A DNA stretch of 64,000 nucleotides from Exiguobacterium profundum. Its GTDB lineage: Bacteria > Bacillota > Bacilli > Exiguobacteriales > Exiguobacteriaceae. The position numbers were made by a program, and so were the translations under genes. The notes below the pieces were generated by a model. It saw only the letters and a list, made by a program, of their open reading frames with translations. It was not told where the DNA came from and ran no database searches. Positions 1 through 8,556 of the stretch are shown one piece after another; positions within the stretch are counted from its first letter, which is position 1, and every line of letters begins with the position of its first letter. The DNA lies in NCBI RefSeq assembly GCF_001909285.1, contig NZ_MRSV01000001.1:347057-411056 (forward strand). Direction: 5' to 3'.

Positions 1-671
1 GGAGTATGAGGTAACACCGCGATAAAGTCTTCACCGTCTACTCGACCGATAATTGAACCTTTCGGAAGCGTATTCGCTAATTGACGTGTGATGTCTTTAA
101 TCAACTGATTCGAGCGCTCCACACCTTGAAGCGACATCATCATCTTGAAACGGTTGATGTGAAGGCGCATGACGCTCGTCTCTTCCATATCATGTTGCTC
201 GAACAATTGGTCGAGCTCCAATTTGACTTTCATCAGATTTGGCATACCGGTCAAATAGTCCATATGCTCGATACTCTTTAACAACTTGATCTCCGCCTCC
301 TCGGATAAATCAGTTGTCAAACCGAGTACATAACGAACGAGTCCATCCTCATCTTCAATCGGTACAAGCATAGAAGAAGCGAATCGGGCCGTATTGGAGT
401 CGATGTTCATTTGCGACATGAAGTAGACCGGCTCCCCTGTCTCAACGACCGCATCATAATGTTCAATCAATTCCTCGACCACTTCCGAGCGATACATCTC
501 ATGTAAATACCGCCCTTCTACATCACTTGGAAGCGAAGAGGCCACCTTCCCCTGTTCGCTCACACTTACGTAACGATAGCCTGCCTCTGTCACTTCCATT
601 AGAAATACCATTCGATACAAGCGTGTGAACAGCTCGAATAGATAATATGGGTCGCCTTTCATCCGTTGCAT
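1..671 (-). CDS. PAS-GGDEF signalling protein (3' end outside window)
   Basis: About 223 residues are visible; the C-terminus lies beyond the window. Residues 1-110 look like a PAS-type sensor domain, followed by a GGDEF-type domain that opens with the DYLTGMPN segment. GGDEF domains make cyclic di-GMP, but the signature position here reads DGEDF instead of GGDEF, so this copy is probably catalytically weak or dead. Such degenerate copies often precede an EAL phosphodiesterase domain, which cannot be checked here. The ATG at 671 was chosen because GGAGGG lies six bases upstream. No transmembrane segment is visible, so it is probably cytoplasmic. Confidence 0.7.
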   Translation of the reverse strand, partial: MQRMKGDPYYLFELFTRLYRMVFLMEVTEAGYRYVSVSEQGKVASSLPSDVEGRYLHEMYRSEVVEELIEHYDAVVETGEPVYFMSQMNIDSNTARFASSMLVPIEDEDGLVRYVLGLTTDLSEEAEIKLLKSIEHMDYLTGMPNLMKVKLELDQLFEQHDMEETSVMRLHINRFKMMMSLQGVERSNQLIKDITRQLANTLPKGSIIGRVDGEDFIAVLPHT

Positions 672-770
672 CGTATCCCTCCACCCGTTCCTTTTTCTTA
701 TAGTGTAGTTGGTTTCGCTCAAACTATGGAGAAAACCTTTGAAAAAATGGGGAAACGTTTTTCTCTTATA

Positions 771-800
771 AAAAAACACCCTCTCATACTTGAGAAGGTG
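771..800 (-). terminator. Rho-independent terminator
   Basis: A 10-bp stem with one G-U pair and a 4-base loop is followed on the minus strand by a run of T. It ends the luciferase-like gene. Confidence 0.8.
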
Positions 801-809
801 CTCTTCAGG

Positions 810-1805
810 TTAAAGCAATTCATTCGCCAAGAGACGATAGACGTTCAGGCGATCTTCCTGCTTATGCTGGATGCTACATATCATCGCCTCATCGAAACCG
901 TAACGTTCCGATTCATCCCGTAACTGTTCCGCAATTTGTTTCGGCGTCCCTACGAGGTGGATGGCTCGGTTGTTGGCGATATGAATTTTATCGACCTCCG
1001 TGAGCGGATAATCATGAGCCGCTTCTGGACTCAACAACTGTCTCAATTGACCACGCATCAAGAAGAGACGCGACAGATCAGAAGGTCGGGCCAAATATTC
1101 GGCCTCTTCTTCCGTCTCTGCCGTCGTGACCAAATACGTGACGCTGATGTCCGGTTTCTCCATGAAATCAGACGGCGTGAAATGGTGACGGTATGTGTCG
1201 AGCGTATCGGCACTCAATTGTCCGTTAAAGAACTGGGCAAACGAATAGCCGAGCCCCATCCGTCCGGCCTGCACGGCGCTGTTCCCACTCGAACCGAGTA
1301 ACCAGGCTTCTGGAAGGCTGACACCAGTCGGAGCAGCCGGTGTATTTTTATACCATCTTTCCTCCGGTGCCTCATCTTTAATCAATTGAAGCGTCGTATC
1401 GAGTTTCTCGTAAAGTCCATCCATCATCGGTTTCTGCCCTTGTGACATCGCATAGATCGCGTTCGCATCACCGCCTGGCGCACGTCCGACACCAAAGTCA
1501 ATCCGTCCTGGAGCGAGCGCGCTGAGCGTCTTGAATACCTCTGCCATCTTGAGTGGCGAGTAGTGCATCATCATGATGCCGCCGGACCCGAGACGAATCT
1601 TGTTCGTCTTAGCTGCCAGATAAGCCGTGATGACCTCTGGAGCCGAGCTGGCGAACGACATGCCACCATGATGCTCCGCCATCCACATACGGTAATATCC
1701 TAACTCTTCTGCGACTTGTGCGAGCTCGACCGCGCTGTTCAGCGCATGTTCTCCTGTATGACCCGACGTGACCGGCGCCTGGTCTAATACACTCAATCTC
1801 ATCAT
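810..1805 (-). CDS. LLM-class flavin-dependent oxidoreductase
   Basis: This 331-residue protein belongs to the bacterial luciferase-like monooxygenase family, which use reduced FMN to oxidise small organic substrates. The N-terminal LSVLDQAPV strand, the WMAEHHG segment near residue 42, the GSGGIMMMHYSPLK segment and the GRIDFGVGRAPGGD segment are typical of the Bacillus YtmO-type group. Its length fits the family. It is monocistronic, with its own terminator and AGGAG upstream of the ATG. The substrate cannot be read from the sequence. Confidence 0.88.
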   Translation of the reverse strand: MMRLSVLDQAPVTSGHTGEHALNSAVELAQVAEELGYYRMWMAEHHGGMSFASSAPEVITAYLAAKTNKIRLGSGGIMMMHYSPLKMAEVFKTLSALAPGRIDFGVGRAPGGDANAIYAMSQGQKPMMDGLYEKLDTTLQLIKDEAPEERWYKNTPAAPTGVSLPEAWLLGSSGNSAVQAGRMGLGYSFAQFFNGQLSADTLDTYRHHFTPSDFMEKPDISVTYLVTTAETEEEAEYLARPSDLSRLFLMRGQLRQLLSPEAAHDYPLTEVDKIHIANNRAIHLVGTPKQIAEQLRDESERYGFDEAMICSIQHKQEDRLNVYRLLANELL

Positions 1806-1946
1806 GCATTCTCCTATCTCTATAATGAAGTTTCTAAATATCTTGAATTTGTTGGACTCGCCGTCATCATACTAAATGGTTTGATTGAATACGAATGTTT
1901 TGCCTAGTATTTAACCTTGTATTTTTCAGAAAATTTCCGCATGTTG

Positions 1947-1976
1947 TTGATAGCACCTGGTCATATTTTTTATACT
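1947..1976 (+). promoter_or_regulatory. Candidate sigma-A promoter for the YjiH gene
   Basis: TTGATA and TATACT are separated by 18 bases, about 90 bases upstream of the YjiH start. The 258-base gap between the two divergent genes holds nothing else recognisable. Confidence 0.45.
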
Positions 1977-2063
1977 AAGAAAGAAATACGTTTCAATAAC
2001 GGCTGGATGTGTAATGGGGATACATAGACAGCACAAACACTTCGGGGAAATGGGGAATGCATC

Positions 2064-3437
2064 ATGAATGGTTCATCAACACCAGACGGAAAGAAACCTT
2101 CTTTTTCGAGTCGAGACTTCTTTAAGTTCTTGATTCCATCACTCATCGGGATCATGTTTTTCATCGTACCAATCTCATCAGAGGAAGGCTTCACGATTCC
2201 AGTCGCCTTCTTATCCAATCTGCTGATTGACTGGATTGGGGATTTCGTCCCGACACTCGCCGTCATCATGATGGGGATTTCGATTGTCGGCTCATTATTA
2301 CTCTTTACGGCACGTCCTGCTTTTATGATGGAGCGATCATCCATCAACGCACTGTTTAGCGTGACACCGTTTTGGTTCGTCATGCGCGTGATCGGCTTCA
2401 TCGCCGGGGTCATGACGCTACTCACACTCGGACCAGAGATGATCACGTCAGAATTTACAGGGGGCTTATTGCTCTTTGATTTGATTCCAATCTTATTTGC
2501 GACATTCTTCTTTGCCGGTATGTTGTTACCGCTCTTATTGAACTTTGGACTTCTCGAGTTCGTCGGGACGTTCTTGATGAAGATCATGCGTCCGCTCTTC
2601 CGCTTGCCAGGGCGCGCCTCACTTGACTCGCTCGCCTCATGGGTCGGGGATGCGACGATCGGGATTCTACTGACGACAAAACAGTACGAGGAAGGCTATT
2701 ACACGAAACGGGAAGCGTCGATCATTGCGACGACATTCTCCGTCGTCTCCATCACCTTCACCATCGTCGTCTTACAGTATGTCGAACTCGACCAATACTT
2801 CTTGCCTTACTACGGGGCCATCGTCTTATCCGGACTAGTCGCCGCTCTCATCATGCCACGGATTTATCCGTTGTCTAAAAAGGCAGACACGGCTTATGAG
2901 AAGACGGAGCTCAAACCGGAAGAAGAAGTACCCGCGAACGTGTCACTCGGTAAGTGGGCGTTAATTCAGGCGTTACAAAAGTCACGTTCGAGTAAAAGTT
3001 TCCTAGAGACGCTCAAAGACGGCTTCAAGAACGTGCTCGATATGTGGATCGGCGTCCTCCCTGTCGTCATGGCAGTCGGGACGATTGCGGTCATCATCGC
3101 AGAATATACGCCGTTCTTCACTATCCTCGGAAAGCCGTTCGAACCGATTTTGATGCTCCTTCAAGTGCCTGAGGCATCGGAAGCCGCTCAAACAATGGTC
3201 GTCGGTTTCGCCGACATGTTCTTGCCGGCCGTTCTCGGAAGCGGCATCGAGAGTGAGTTGACACGGTTTGTCATCGCTACGTTGTCGGTTACCCAGCTCA
3301 TCTATATGTCAGAAGTCGGGGGCTTGTTGCTCGGTTCAAAACTACCGATCTCATTCCTCGACCTCGTCTTGATTTTCTTGTTACGTACCTTCATCACCCT
3401 TCCGATCATCGTCGGCATCGCACATCTTGTGTTTTAA
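2064..3437 (+). CDS. YjiH family membrane protein (nucleoside-recognition/Gate type)
   Basis: This 457-residue integral membrane protein has about ten hydrophobic segments and two internally similar Gate-type halves, around residues 140-250 and 320-457. It resembles the YjiH family, whose transport or gating function is not established. The segment ASWVGDATIGILLTTKQYEEG and its C-terminal counterpart around ADMFLPAVLGSGIESE are the Gate-like repeats. A charged linker of about 40 residues near position 275 separates the halves. The gene stands alone with a promoter and terminator of its own. The ATG at 2064 has a modest GGGGAA site. Confidence 0.8.
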   Translation: MNGSSTPDGKKPSFSSRDFFKFLIPSLIGIMFFIVPISSEEGFTIPVAFLSNLLIDWIGDFVPTLAVIMMGISIVGSLLLFTARPAFMMERSSINALFSVTPFWFVMRVIGFIAGVMTLLTLGPEMITSEFTGGLLLFDLIPILFATFFFAGMLLPLLLNFGLLEFVGTFLMKIMRPLFRLPGRASLDSLASWVGDATIGILLTTKQYEEGYYTKREASIIATTFSVVSITFTIVVLQYVELDQYFLPYYGAIVLSGLVAALIMPRIYPLSKKADTAYEKTELKPEEEVPANVSLGKWALIQALQKSRSSKSFLETLKDGFKNVLDMWIGVLPVVMAVGTIAVIIAEYTPFFTILGKPFEPILMLLQVPEASEAAQTMVVGFADMFLPAVLGSGIESELTRFVIATLSVTQLIYMSEVGGLLLGSKLPISFLDLVLIFLLRTFITLPIIVGIAHLVF

Positions 3438-3444
3438 CGAAAAC

Positions 3445-3480
3445 GACGCCCTTTCTCTTTTATGAGATGGGGCGTCCTTT
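3445..3480 (+). terminator. Terminator after the YjiH gene
   Basis: GACGCC pairs with GGCGTC around a loop that can extend the stem through TCTC/GAGA. The T tail is short. Confidence 0.6.
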
Positions 3481-3510
3481 GTATACTAAAAGAAAAGGAG
3501 GGAGACCGAG

Positions 3511-4161
3511 ATGGAGCACCCATTTGCAGGACAACTCGAGGTTGCGAACAACGGCTATGCCGGGATCATCGACCCAGAAGCTTATGTGAACGATCGTTAT
3601 CACGGACGCTGGACATTAAAGCGCTCTGTACAGATTGAAGGCGTGCCCGTCTTGCTCCAACGTCAGTTCGAGAACGGCAAGAACAACTGTACGTTGACGT
3701 CGATCACCGCCATCTTCCGTTTCTATCGTGATCATGGGTATGCGAACATCCCAGATGATGTGACACAGATCCAAGAAGATGTGCGCGAGATCGCCTTCAG
3801 GCACCATTTCAAAGACGAGAAAGGGACACCGCCGACACAAATCGCCACCATCATCACGAAACTGTGGAAGCGATACGGGTACGACGGTCGAGGCAGTTCC
3901 CGCTATCTTTGGAAATGGTCGACGTTTGAGCGTGAGCTGAAAGCAGGACGCCCGTTTGTGCTGAATATGGCGAACGGCTTTTATAAAAATCATTCCGTCA
4001 CGGGAGTCGGCTACTTACAGTTTGAAAAACGGGGGTTCCCGGACGTCATCTTGTTAGCCGTGCTCGATAATCGTTCGAAGGACGTGCGCTACATCGACTT
4101 CAACGAATTCAACTTTTGGGGAAGCATCACACGCGTCCATCCGCCAGCCACTCGTCCATAA
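3511..4161 (+). CDS. C39-like papain-fold domain protein
   Basis: This 216-residue soluble protein has the layout of the C39-like (C39_2) cysteine-peptidase fold. A Cys lies in NNCTLTSI near residue 54, a His in NHSVTGVGY near 161, and an Asp-Asn in AVLDNRSK near 183, as expected for a Cys-His-Asp triad. No signal peptide is present. Its substrate is unknown, and many members of this fold are uncharacterised. AAGGAGGGAG precedes the ATG at 3511. The last 35 bases overlap the convergent gene on the other strand. Confidence 0.6.
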   Translation: MEHPFAGQLEVANNGYAGIIDPEAYVNDRYHGRWTLKRSVQIEGVPVLLQRQFENGKNNCTLTSITAIFRFYRDHGYANIPDDVTQIQEDVREIAFRHHFKDEKGTPPTQIATIITKLWKRYGYDGRGSSRYLWKWSTFERELKAGRPFVLNMANGFYKNHSVTGVGYLQFEKRGFPDVILLAVLDNRSKDVRYIDFNEFNFWGSITRVHPPATRP

Positions 4162-4951
4162 TCGTGTCAATCGCTTCTCCGATTTTTAAAAGGTGCTCGC
4201 GCTTCGCGTATGACCCGTAATGTAGCCCGTTTGAATCACGGCCATTCCCGAGCCCAACGAACACTTCTGAAGGCTTCATATGGAGGCCAATCATCGGGAT
4301 ACCTGAATCATGGCGTCCGATTTCATAGGTGACGGCGGGATATGCAGACAGTCTTCCGATTGTTGAAAAACCGTTCAAGGCACGACAGTTATCCCGTCCG
4401 AGCACGATGATACGGATTGGTTTGATGTACGCAATCGTCCGTTCCAACAGTTCGATTGAGGTCGGATGTTCCATCCAGTGGCGCCCGGTCCTCATCTTCC
4501 CCATCTGTTCATATGTCGCAAACTTGAAAAAATCAACGTGGATGACAGCTGCAGGATGATCATAGAACGAACGCCCCATCCCGTTGAGGAGTGCCTCGAG
4601 TTTGGCGCCATGCGGTTTCCCGAACCAGTTCGTCGTCGCGCGACCCGACTCGAAATAGACCGATGCCCGTTCGAGCGTTTGTTGCAGCGCCTCTTCATTT
4701 CCGAGGTAATCGTCAAACGAGAGTATGTTCCGCCAATAGAACTTTTGGTGTTGCCCCGTTCTCGGTGTCCCGTCACGATGTAAAAACTCGCCGCGAGACG
4801 GATTCGTCCCGATGGTCAGCCATTGATCCGGACCAGGTCGACCGTACCAAAGGACAGGTGATGCCTCTTGAATCAATTCTTTCCCGAACGTTGTGTCGCA
4901 CAGTGCTTGTTGAAATCGGATTGCGTCTTGTAACAGTCGTACTGCCTCCAT
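4127..4951 (-). CDS. UDG-superfamily-like protein of unknown function
   Basis: This 274-residue protein is not a close match to any family I can name with certainty. The [11 protein letters not shown] segment near residue 47 and the [10 protein letters not shown] segment near 221 resemble motifs 1 and 2 of uracil-DNA-glycosylase-fold proteins. A hydrophobic strand (IRIIVLGRD) lies between them. A DNA-repair or nucleic-acid role is therefore possible but unproven. The ATG at 4951 has AGGAGGG five bases upstream; the frame stays open for 25 more codons. A second protein with similar motifs lies at 22156-22896. Confidence 0.5.
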   Translation of the reverse strand: MEAVRLLQDAIRFQQALCDTTFGKELIQEASPVLWYGRPGPDQWLTIGTNPSRGEFLHRDGTPRTGQHQKFYWRNILSFDDYLGNEEALQQTLERASVYFESGRATTNWFGKPHGAKLEALLNGMGRSFYDHPAAVIHVDFFKFATYEQMGKMRTGRHWMEHPTSIELLERTIAYIKPIRIIVLGRDNCRALNGFSTIGRLSAYPAVTYEIGRHDSGIPMIGLHMKPSEVFVGLGNGRDSNGLHYGSYAKREHLLKIGEAIDTIMDEWLADGRV

Positions 4952-5043
4952 GTCATCCCTCCTCTCCCGTTCGTTTCCCGCTTTCGAGAGTTTATAAAAT
5001 GCGTTATAGTGAGAGGACGAAGCCAAACAAAGGACGTGTACAC

Positions 5044-5754
5044 ATGCGCATCAATAAATTCATCAGTGAATCAGGCAAGGCGTCCCGTCGCCAAGCCGAC
5101 CGTCTCGTCGAAGAGGGACGCGTCACCATCAATGGGAAAAAAGCAAAAATCGGCGACCAAGTCAAACCGGGCGATGAAGTCCTCGTCAACGGTTCTGTCG
5201 CACGGGTTGCCCGAAACAACGTCTACATCGCCGTCCATAAGCCGGTCGGGATCACGAGTACGACAGAAAAAAAAGTAAAAGGGAACTTGGTCGACATGGT
5301 CAACCACCCGCTCCGCATCTTCAACATCGGTCGTCTTGATAAAGACTCGGAAGGTCTCATCCTCATGACGAATGACGGCGATATCGTCAACGAGATTCTC
5401 CGTGCAGAAGGCGAGCACGAGAAAGAATACATCGTCTCGGTTGATAAGCCAATCACACCAGAGTTCGTCGAGCAGATGGAAGCCGGTGTCAAAATCCTTG
5501 GCCAGAAGACACTTCCGTGTAAAGTCCGTCCGCTTTCAAAGTTCGATTTCAACATTACCCTCACGCAAGGACTCAACCGCCAAATCCGTCGTATGTGTGA
5601 GGCGCTCGGATACGAAGTATTCCGCCTCCAACGTGTTCGTGTCATGAACATCACGCTCGGGAAACTGCCGCCTGGACAATGGCGCGATCTTTCGAAAAAA
5701 GAGCGTGAGCAACTGTTCCGCGAATTGAATTACGAACCGAAAGAATGGTACTAA
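5044..5754 (+). CDS. rluF: 23S rRNA pseudouridine synthase RluF-type
   Basis: This 236-residue enzyme converts a uridine of 23S rRNA to pseudouridine. An N-terminal S4 RNA-binding domain (residues 1-55, with [19 protein letters not shown]) is followed by an RsuA/RluF catalytic domain. The catalytic Asp lies in [13 protein letters not shown] near residue 100. The C-terminal [18 protein letters not shown] segment is typical of the RluF subgroup. The ATG at 5044 opens the S4 domain directly and has AAAGGA upstream, although the frame is open much further upstream. The gene is monocistronic. Confidence 0.88.
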   Translation: MRINKFISESGKASRRQADRLVEEGRVTINGKKAKIGDQVKPGDEVLVNGSVARVARNNVYIAVHKPVGITSTTEKKVKGNLVDMVNHPLRIFNIGRLDKDSEGLILMTNDGDIVNEILRAEGEHEKEYIVSVDKPITPEFVEQMEAGVKILGQKTLPCKVRPLSKFDFNITLTQGLNRQIRRMCEALGYEVFRLQRVRVMNITLGKLPPGQWRDLSKKEREQLFRELNYEPKEWY

Positions 5755-5756
5755 AA

Positions 5757-5785
5757 AGCAGCCTGAGTCGTCTCAGGCTGCTTTA
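5757..5785. terminator. Bidirectional terminator between convergent genes
   Basis: GCAGCCTGAG pairs perfectly with CTCAGGCTGC around a 4-base loop, with A and T runs on the flanks. It can serve rluF and the convergent gene. Confidence 0.8.
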
Positions 5786-6223
5786 TTCTGGTCGAAGTGA
5801 TGAGACATGGTCGGTCTCACGACGAATGAAACGTTTGAGTTGAGCGCTCAAGTCGTCGAGCTGTCCCATCGTCGTCCTCATTCTAAATTTCATATGAACA
5901 TGGTCAAATGAGTCAAACCGCCATTCATCATGAATGAAAATATCGATTTGGATGGTCCCAATCCGGTCAATCAACGTGAAAGTTAGATTGACTTGCAAAT
6001 CATCCGAACCCTCTTCTTCATCGACTAGTCTCCATGTGATCGGTTCTTTGCCCCACGCTTGATTGAATTGATCGATCTTTTGATAAAGATCCCCAAGACT
6101 CGCATCATCTAAATAAATCAACTGATTGCTGGCGCAAGTAGAAGACCGAAGTTGAAGCTGAACTTGATAAAACAGCTCCGTTTCATCCATCCAAATCCGT
6201 TCTATCTCAAACTGAGTGTCCAT
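5783..6223 (-). CDS. Hypothetical soluble protein
   Basis: I do not recognise this 146-residue protein. It is acidic, has no signal peptide or membrane segment, and alternates beta-strand-like stretches (LFYQVQLQL, LQVNLTFTLI, GTIQIDIFIH) with a C-terminal helix rich in Arg. Its size and pattern resemble small immunity-type or DUF proteins of Bacilli, and the similarly sized 39761-40207 protein looks broadly alike, but no motif supports a function. The start at 6223 has no convincing ribosome site, so the exact start is uncertain. Confidence 0.55.
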   Translation of the reverse strand: MDTQFEIERIWMDETELFYQVQLQLRSSTCASNQLIYLDDASLGDLYQKIDQFNQAWGKEPITWRLVDEEEGSDDLQVNLTFTLIDRIGTIQIDIFIHDEWRFDSFDHVHMKFRMRTTMGQLDDLSAQLKRFIRRETDHVSSLRPE

Positions 6224-6420
6224 CTCACTATACCAACTTTCATAGTTAACTAAATAATATCAATTTCCTTTTTCGGCTCATTTGGCACTGTTCTACACTT
6301 GTCATCTCACTCTTTCATGTCGACTATATCATGTCAATTTGATGAATCACTTAAACTCTTTACACAAAACGGGAATATAAATAATACAGATGATTTTAAA
6401 ATGAAAAGAGGTGAATCCTC

Positions 6421-6747
6421 ATGAATGGTGCAATCTTTCCACATACTTCAATCGGAAAATGGTCTATTCTCTTGATTGCCTTGTTCCTTGCCATGTATGT
6501 ACCGTTTCTTCTGCTCAATCAATTTGATACAATCTTCCACTCGACGCTTTGGAGCGACAATACTGCAAACATGCTTCGACTCAGCTATATGACCACATTC
6601 TCTATCCTCGGGCTAGGAGCGTTTGTGACCGGATGGTGGGCAATTTTGAAGCAGAAAGAGTATGCTGTGCTCGTCTTTTTTGCAGCTGTGCTTAGTTCAG
6701 GTCTAGTCATACTACTCGTGATGGAGTTAATCGGAATCTTAGAGTAA
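6421..6747 (+). CDS. Small three- to four-span membrane protein
   Basis: This 108-residue protein has hydrophobic segments at about residues 13-33, 52-75 and 82-106, so it is an integral membrane protein. No known domain is recognised. AGAGGTG precedes the ATG at 6421, and a bidirectional terminator follows, so it is transcribed alone. The preceding 200-base gap contains a weak TTTACA/TAATAC pair with 17-base spacing just upstream. Confidence 0.65.
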   Translation: MNGAIFPHTSIGKWSILLIALFLAMYVPFLLLNQFDTIFHSTLWSDNTANMLRLSYMTTFSILGLGAFVTGWWAILKQKEYAVLVFFAAVLSSGLVILLVMELIGILE

Positions 6748-6750
6748 TTA

Positions 6751-6783
6751 AAAAAGTAGGGCCTCCATAGAGACCCTACTTTC
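6751..6783. terminator. Bidirectional terminator
   Basis: AGTAGGG...CCCTACT forms a hairpin flanked by A and T runs between two convergent genes. It overlaps the last codon of the SDR gene. Confidence 0.8.
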
Positions 6784-7531
6784 ACTTCGCCGTCACGCCA
6801 CCATCTACCGGAAGTTCGATCCCGCTGATATGATTCGCCTCATCTGACGCAAGGAACAGGACGGCTGCCGCCACCTCATCCGCTTGTCCGAGATTCGGCA
6901 AAGCGATTTGATTCAAGAAATGTTGTTTATAGTCTGGATGCTCCATATGTGGCGCACTCATCGGTGTCACGATGTACCCTGGATGCACCGAGTTGACCCG
7001 AATGTTTTGCTTCCCGTAATCGACTGCCGCTGCTTTCGTGAGAGAACGGACCGCACCTTTCGAGGCCGTATAGGCACCGGCACCCGCCATACCTGTCAAT
7101 GCAGAGATGGAGGAGATGTTGACGATTGATCCTCCCCCATTCTCCGTCATGAGCGGAATCGCGTACTGTGTCCCTAACATGACCCCATCGATGTTGATGC
7201 GATATGTGCGTGCCCAGTCCTCTTCTGTCTGTTCCAAGAAAGGTTTTGCAAGTGCGATTCCAGCGTTATTGACGAGAATATCTAATTTGCCACATGTCGC
7301 TTCCACTTCTGCAAACACGTCCTCCCAGCTCGAGCGCGATGTCACGTCATGTTTCACCGCGATGGCTTCCCCACCTTGCGCCCGAATCGACTCGACTACA
7401 TTGTTTACTCCTTGTTCATTGATGTCTGTCGCGACGACTGTTGCCCCTTCTTTGGCGAATAGACGTGCCGTTGACTCTCCCATACCGCTTCCTGCCCCTG
7501 TGATGACCGCTACTTTCCCCTGTAAACGCAT
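6782..7531 (-). CDS. Short-chain dehydrogenase/reductase
   Basis: This 249-residue classical SDR oxidises or reduces a carbonyl or alcohol with NAD(P). The cofactor motif TGAGSGMGES is near residue 12, NNAG near 88, catalytic Ser in NISSISAL near 140, and YTASK near 153. The C-terminal GIELPVDGGVTAK is typical of glucose-1-dehydrogenase/3-oxoacyl-reductase-like members. I chose the ATG at 7531 because GGAG lies eight bases upstream; an earlier ATG at 7549 lacks a site. It is divergent from a TetR regulator across a perfect palindrome, so it is probably that regulator's target. Confidence 0.88.
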   Translation of the reverse strand: MRLQGKVAVITGAGSGMGESTARLFAKEGATVVATDINEQGVNNVVESIRAQGGEAIAVKHDVTSRSSWEDVFAEVEATCGKLDILVNNAGIALAKPFLEQTEEDWARTYRINIDGVMLGTQYAIPLMTENGGGSIVNISSISALTGMAGAGAYTASKGAVRSLTKAAAVDYGKQNIRVNSVHPGYIVTPMSAPHMEHPDYKQHFLNQIALPNLGQADEVAAAVLFLASDEANHISGIELPVDGGVTAK

Positions 7532-7552
7532 TGTCCCAGCTCCATTCATTAA

Positions 7553-7577
7553 ATTATGATAGTCTAACTATCATAAT
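7553..7577. promoter_or_regulatory. TetR-type operator palindrome
   Basis: An 11-bp arm (ATTATGATAGT) is repeated perfectly in inverted form around the 3-base centre CTA. It lies between the divergent SDR and TetR genes, 22 bases from the SDR start, where binding would block transcription. Confidence 0.75.
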
Positions 7578-7654
7578 CATAATTGGATATGACATTAATC
7601 TCAACGAAACTGCTTGAAGACGATATACTAAGGACAGACAATGAGGTGATGGAA

Positions 7655-8281
7655 TTGAGTAAACGACAACAAAACAAAGAAGAACGAGTTCAACTGATTA
7701 TCCAAGAGGCAGAACGCTTATTTATAGAGAATGGCTTTGAGAAGGTTCAGATGCAGGACATCGCGGATGCGGCAGGGATTGGGGTGGCGACACTGTTTCG
7801 CTACTTCCCGAAGAAAGATCAATTGATTGTTGCGGCAGCCGTCAAGAATCTACAGCCCACACTCGAGAGATTTGAACAGTTCATGCATGGGGAAGGCAGC
7901 GCATATGAGCGGCTCGAGGCCATCTTGAATCACTTTTTCGAGATGCAGTTGGAGCGGACGAACCACGCCCGTTTCCGAGAGGCGTTCGAGAGCTATGCAT
8001 CGTTCGTCGCCTCACCGCTTCCTGGGATCGAGACATACATCGACGTTCAACGACAGATCATGCAGACACTCGAACCCTTGATCGAAGATGGGAAACGAGA
8101 CGGTTCATTCCGCTCGGATATCGATGTGAAGGTGACCGTCGTCACAATCATCAATACGTTCGGGACGTTCGGCAACAACATCATGTTGAAGTCGCACATC
8201 AGTTATTTAGAGGACGATATTGAACCGGCCGTACAATTGCGTGCTTTAAAAGAGATGTTCCTCGCATCCATTCGAGCATAA
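7655..8281 (+). CDS. TetR/AcrR family transcriptional regulator
   Basis: This 208-residue repressor has an N-terminal helix-turn-helix (residues 10-55, with MQDIADAAGIGVATLFRYFP) and an effector-binding C-terminal domain. The start is taken as TTG at 7655, because GAGGTG lies six bases upstream and the product then begins just before the first helix; the frame is open 24 codons further upstream. It presumably controls itself and the divergent SDR through the palindrome at 7553-7577. The ligand is unknown. Confidence 0.85.
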   Translation: MSKRQQNKEERVQLIIQEAERLFIENGFEKVQMQDIADAAGIGVATLFRYFPKKDQLIVAAAVKNLQPTLERFEQFMHGEGSAYERLEAILNHFFEMQLERTNHARFREAFESYASFVASPLPGIETYIDVQRQIMQTLEPLIEDGKRDGSFRSDIDVKVTVVTIINTFGTFGNNIMLKSHISYLEDDIEPAVQLRALKEMFLASIRA

Positions 8282-8285
8282 GAAA

Positions 8286-8315
8286 AGCCTCCCTTCGTTT
8301 GAAAGGAGGCTAGTT
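8286..8315 (+). terminator. Hairpin after the TetR gene
   Basis: An 11-bp stem with one mismatch (AGCCTCCCTTC/GAAAGGAGGCT) starts five bases after the stop. The T tail is poor on the plus strand and better on the minus strand. Confidence 0.5.
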
Positions 8316-8322
8316 GTATACA

Positions 8323-8354
8323 TAAAAAATGAGCACCTCTCACTAGAGGTGCTC
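8323..8354 (-). terminator. Strong minus-strand terminator without an obvious gene
   Basis: GAGCACCTCT and AGAGGTGCTC form a perfect 10-bp stem, followed on the minus strand by six T. No minus-strand protein gene leads into it, which suggests a non-coding transcript. Confidence 0.75.
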
Positions 8355-8530
8355 TCGAAAGTCTACCGCGACGGACCACGCTCCACAACGTGCTCCTCAA
8401 GGGAATGTCCGCCGTCTTACATAGACCAGCTCATCGCATGTACTCAACTATATGCGAAACCTACGTCCTCGTCAATCTTTTCTTCAATCTCGGTTGACAT
8501 CTTCCTAAAAATTAGGATAATCAATAGTGT
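8331..8530 (-). ncRNA. Candidate structured small RNA divergent from htpG
   Basis: Reading the minus strand from about 8530 to the terminator gives a transcript of roughly 200 bases with no good open frame. It can form a CGCAT/ATGCG hairpin, then a nested element closed by GTCTA/TAGAC with inner GGCGGAC/GTCCGTC and CACG/CGTG pairs, then the terminator. A possible promoter (TTGATG, 17 bases, TGTATA) lies at 8542-8570. I cannot assign it to a known RNA family. An 18-codon frame near the 5' end has a badly spaced ribosome site. Confidence 0.4.
8494..8521 (+). promoter_or_regulatory. htpG promoter
   Basis: TTGACA and GATAAT are separated by 16 bases, placing the transcription start just before the CIRCE element. 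Confidence 0.65.
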
Positions 8531-8556
8531 TAGCACTCCTATATACAGAGTGCCAA
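8530..8556. promoter_or_regulatory. CIRCE operator (HrcA)
   Basis: TTAGCACTC, nine bases, then GAGTGCCAA matches the HrcA-binding CIRCE consensus with one changed base in the right arm. It sits at the htpG transcription start, 28 bases before the ATG. Confidence 0.85.

Noticed and set aside
1970..2587. 205-codon minus-strand frame opposite the YjiH gene
   Set aside because: It is the shadow of a well-supported membrane protein gene, is rich in Lys, Asn and Ser without domain structure, and lacks a ribosome site.
5071..5654. Minus-strand frames opposite rluF
   Set aside because: They are complementary to a strongly conserved gene and show no family motif.
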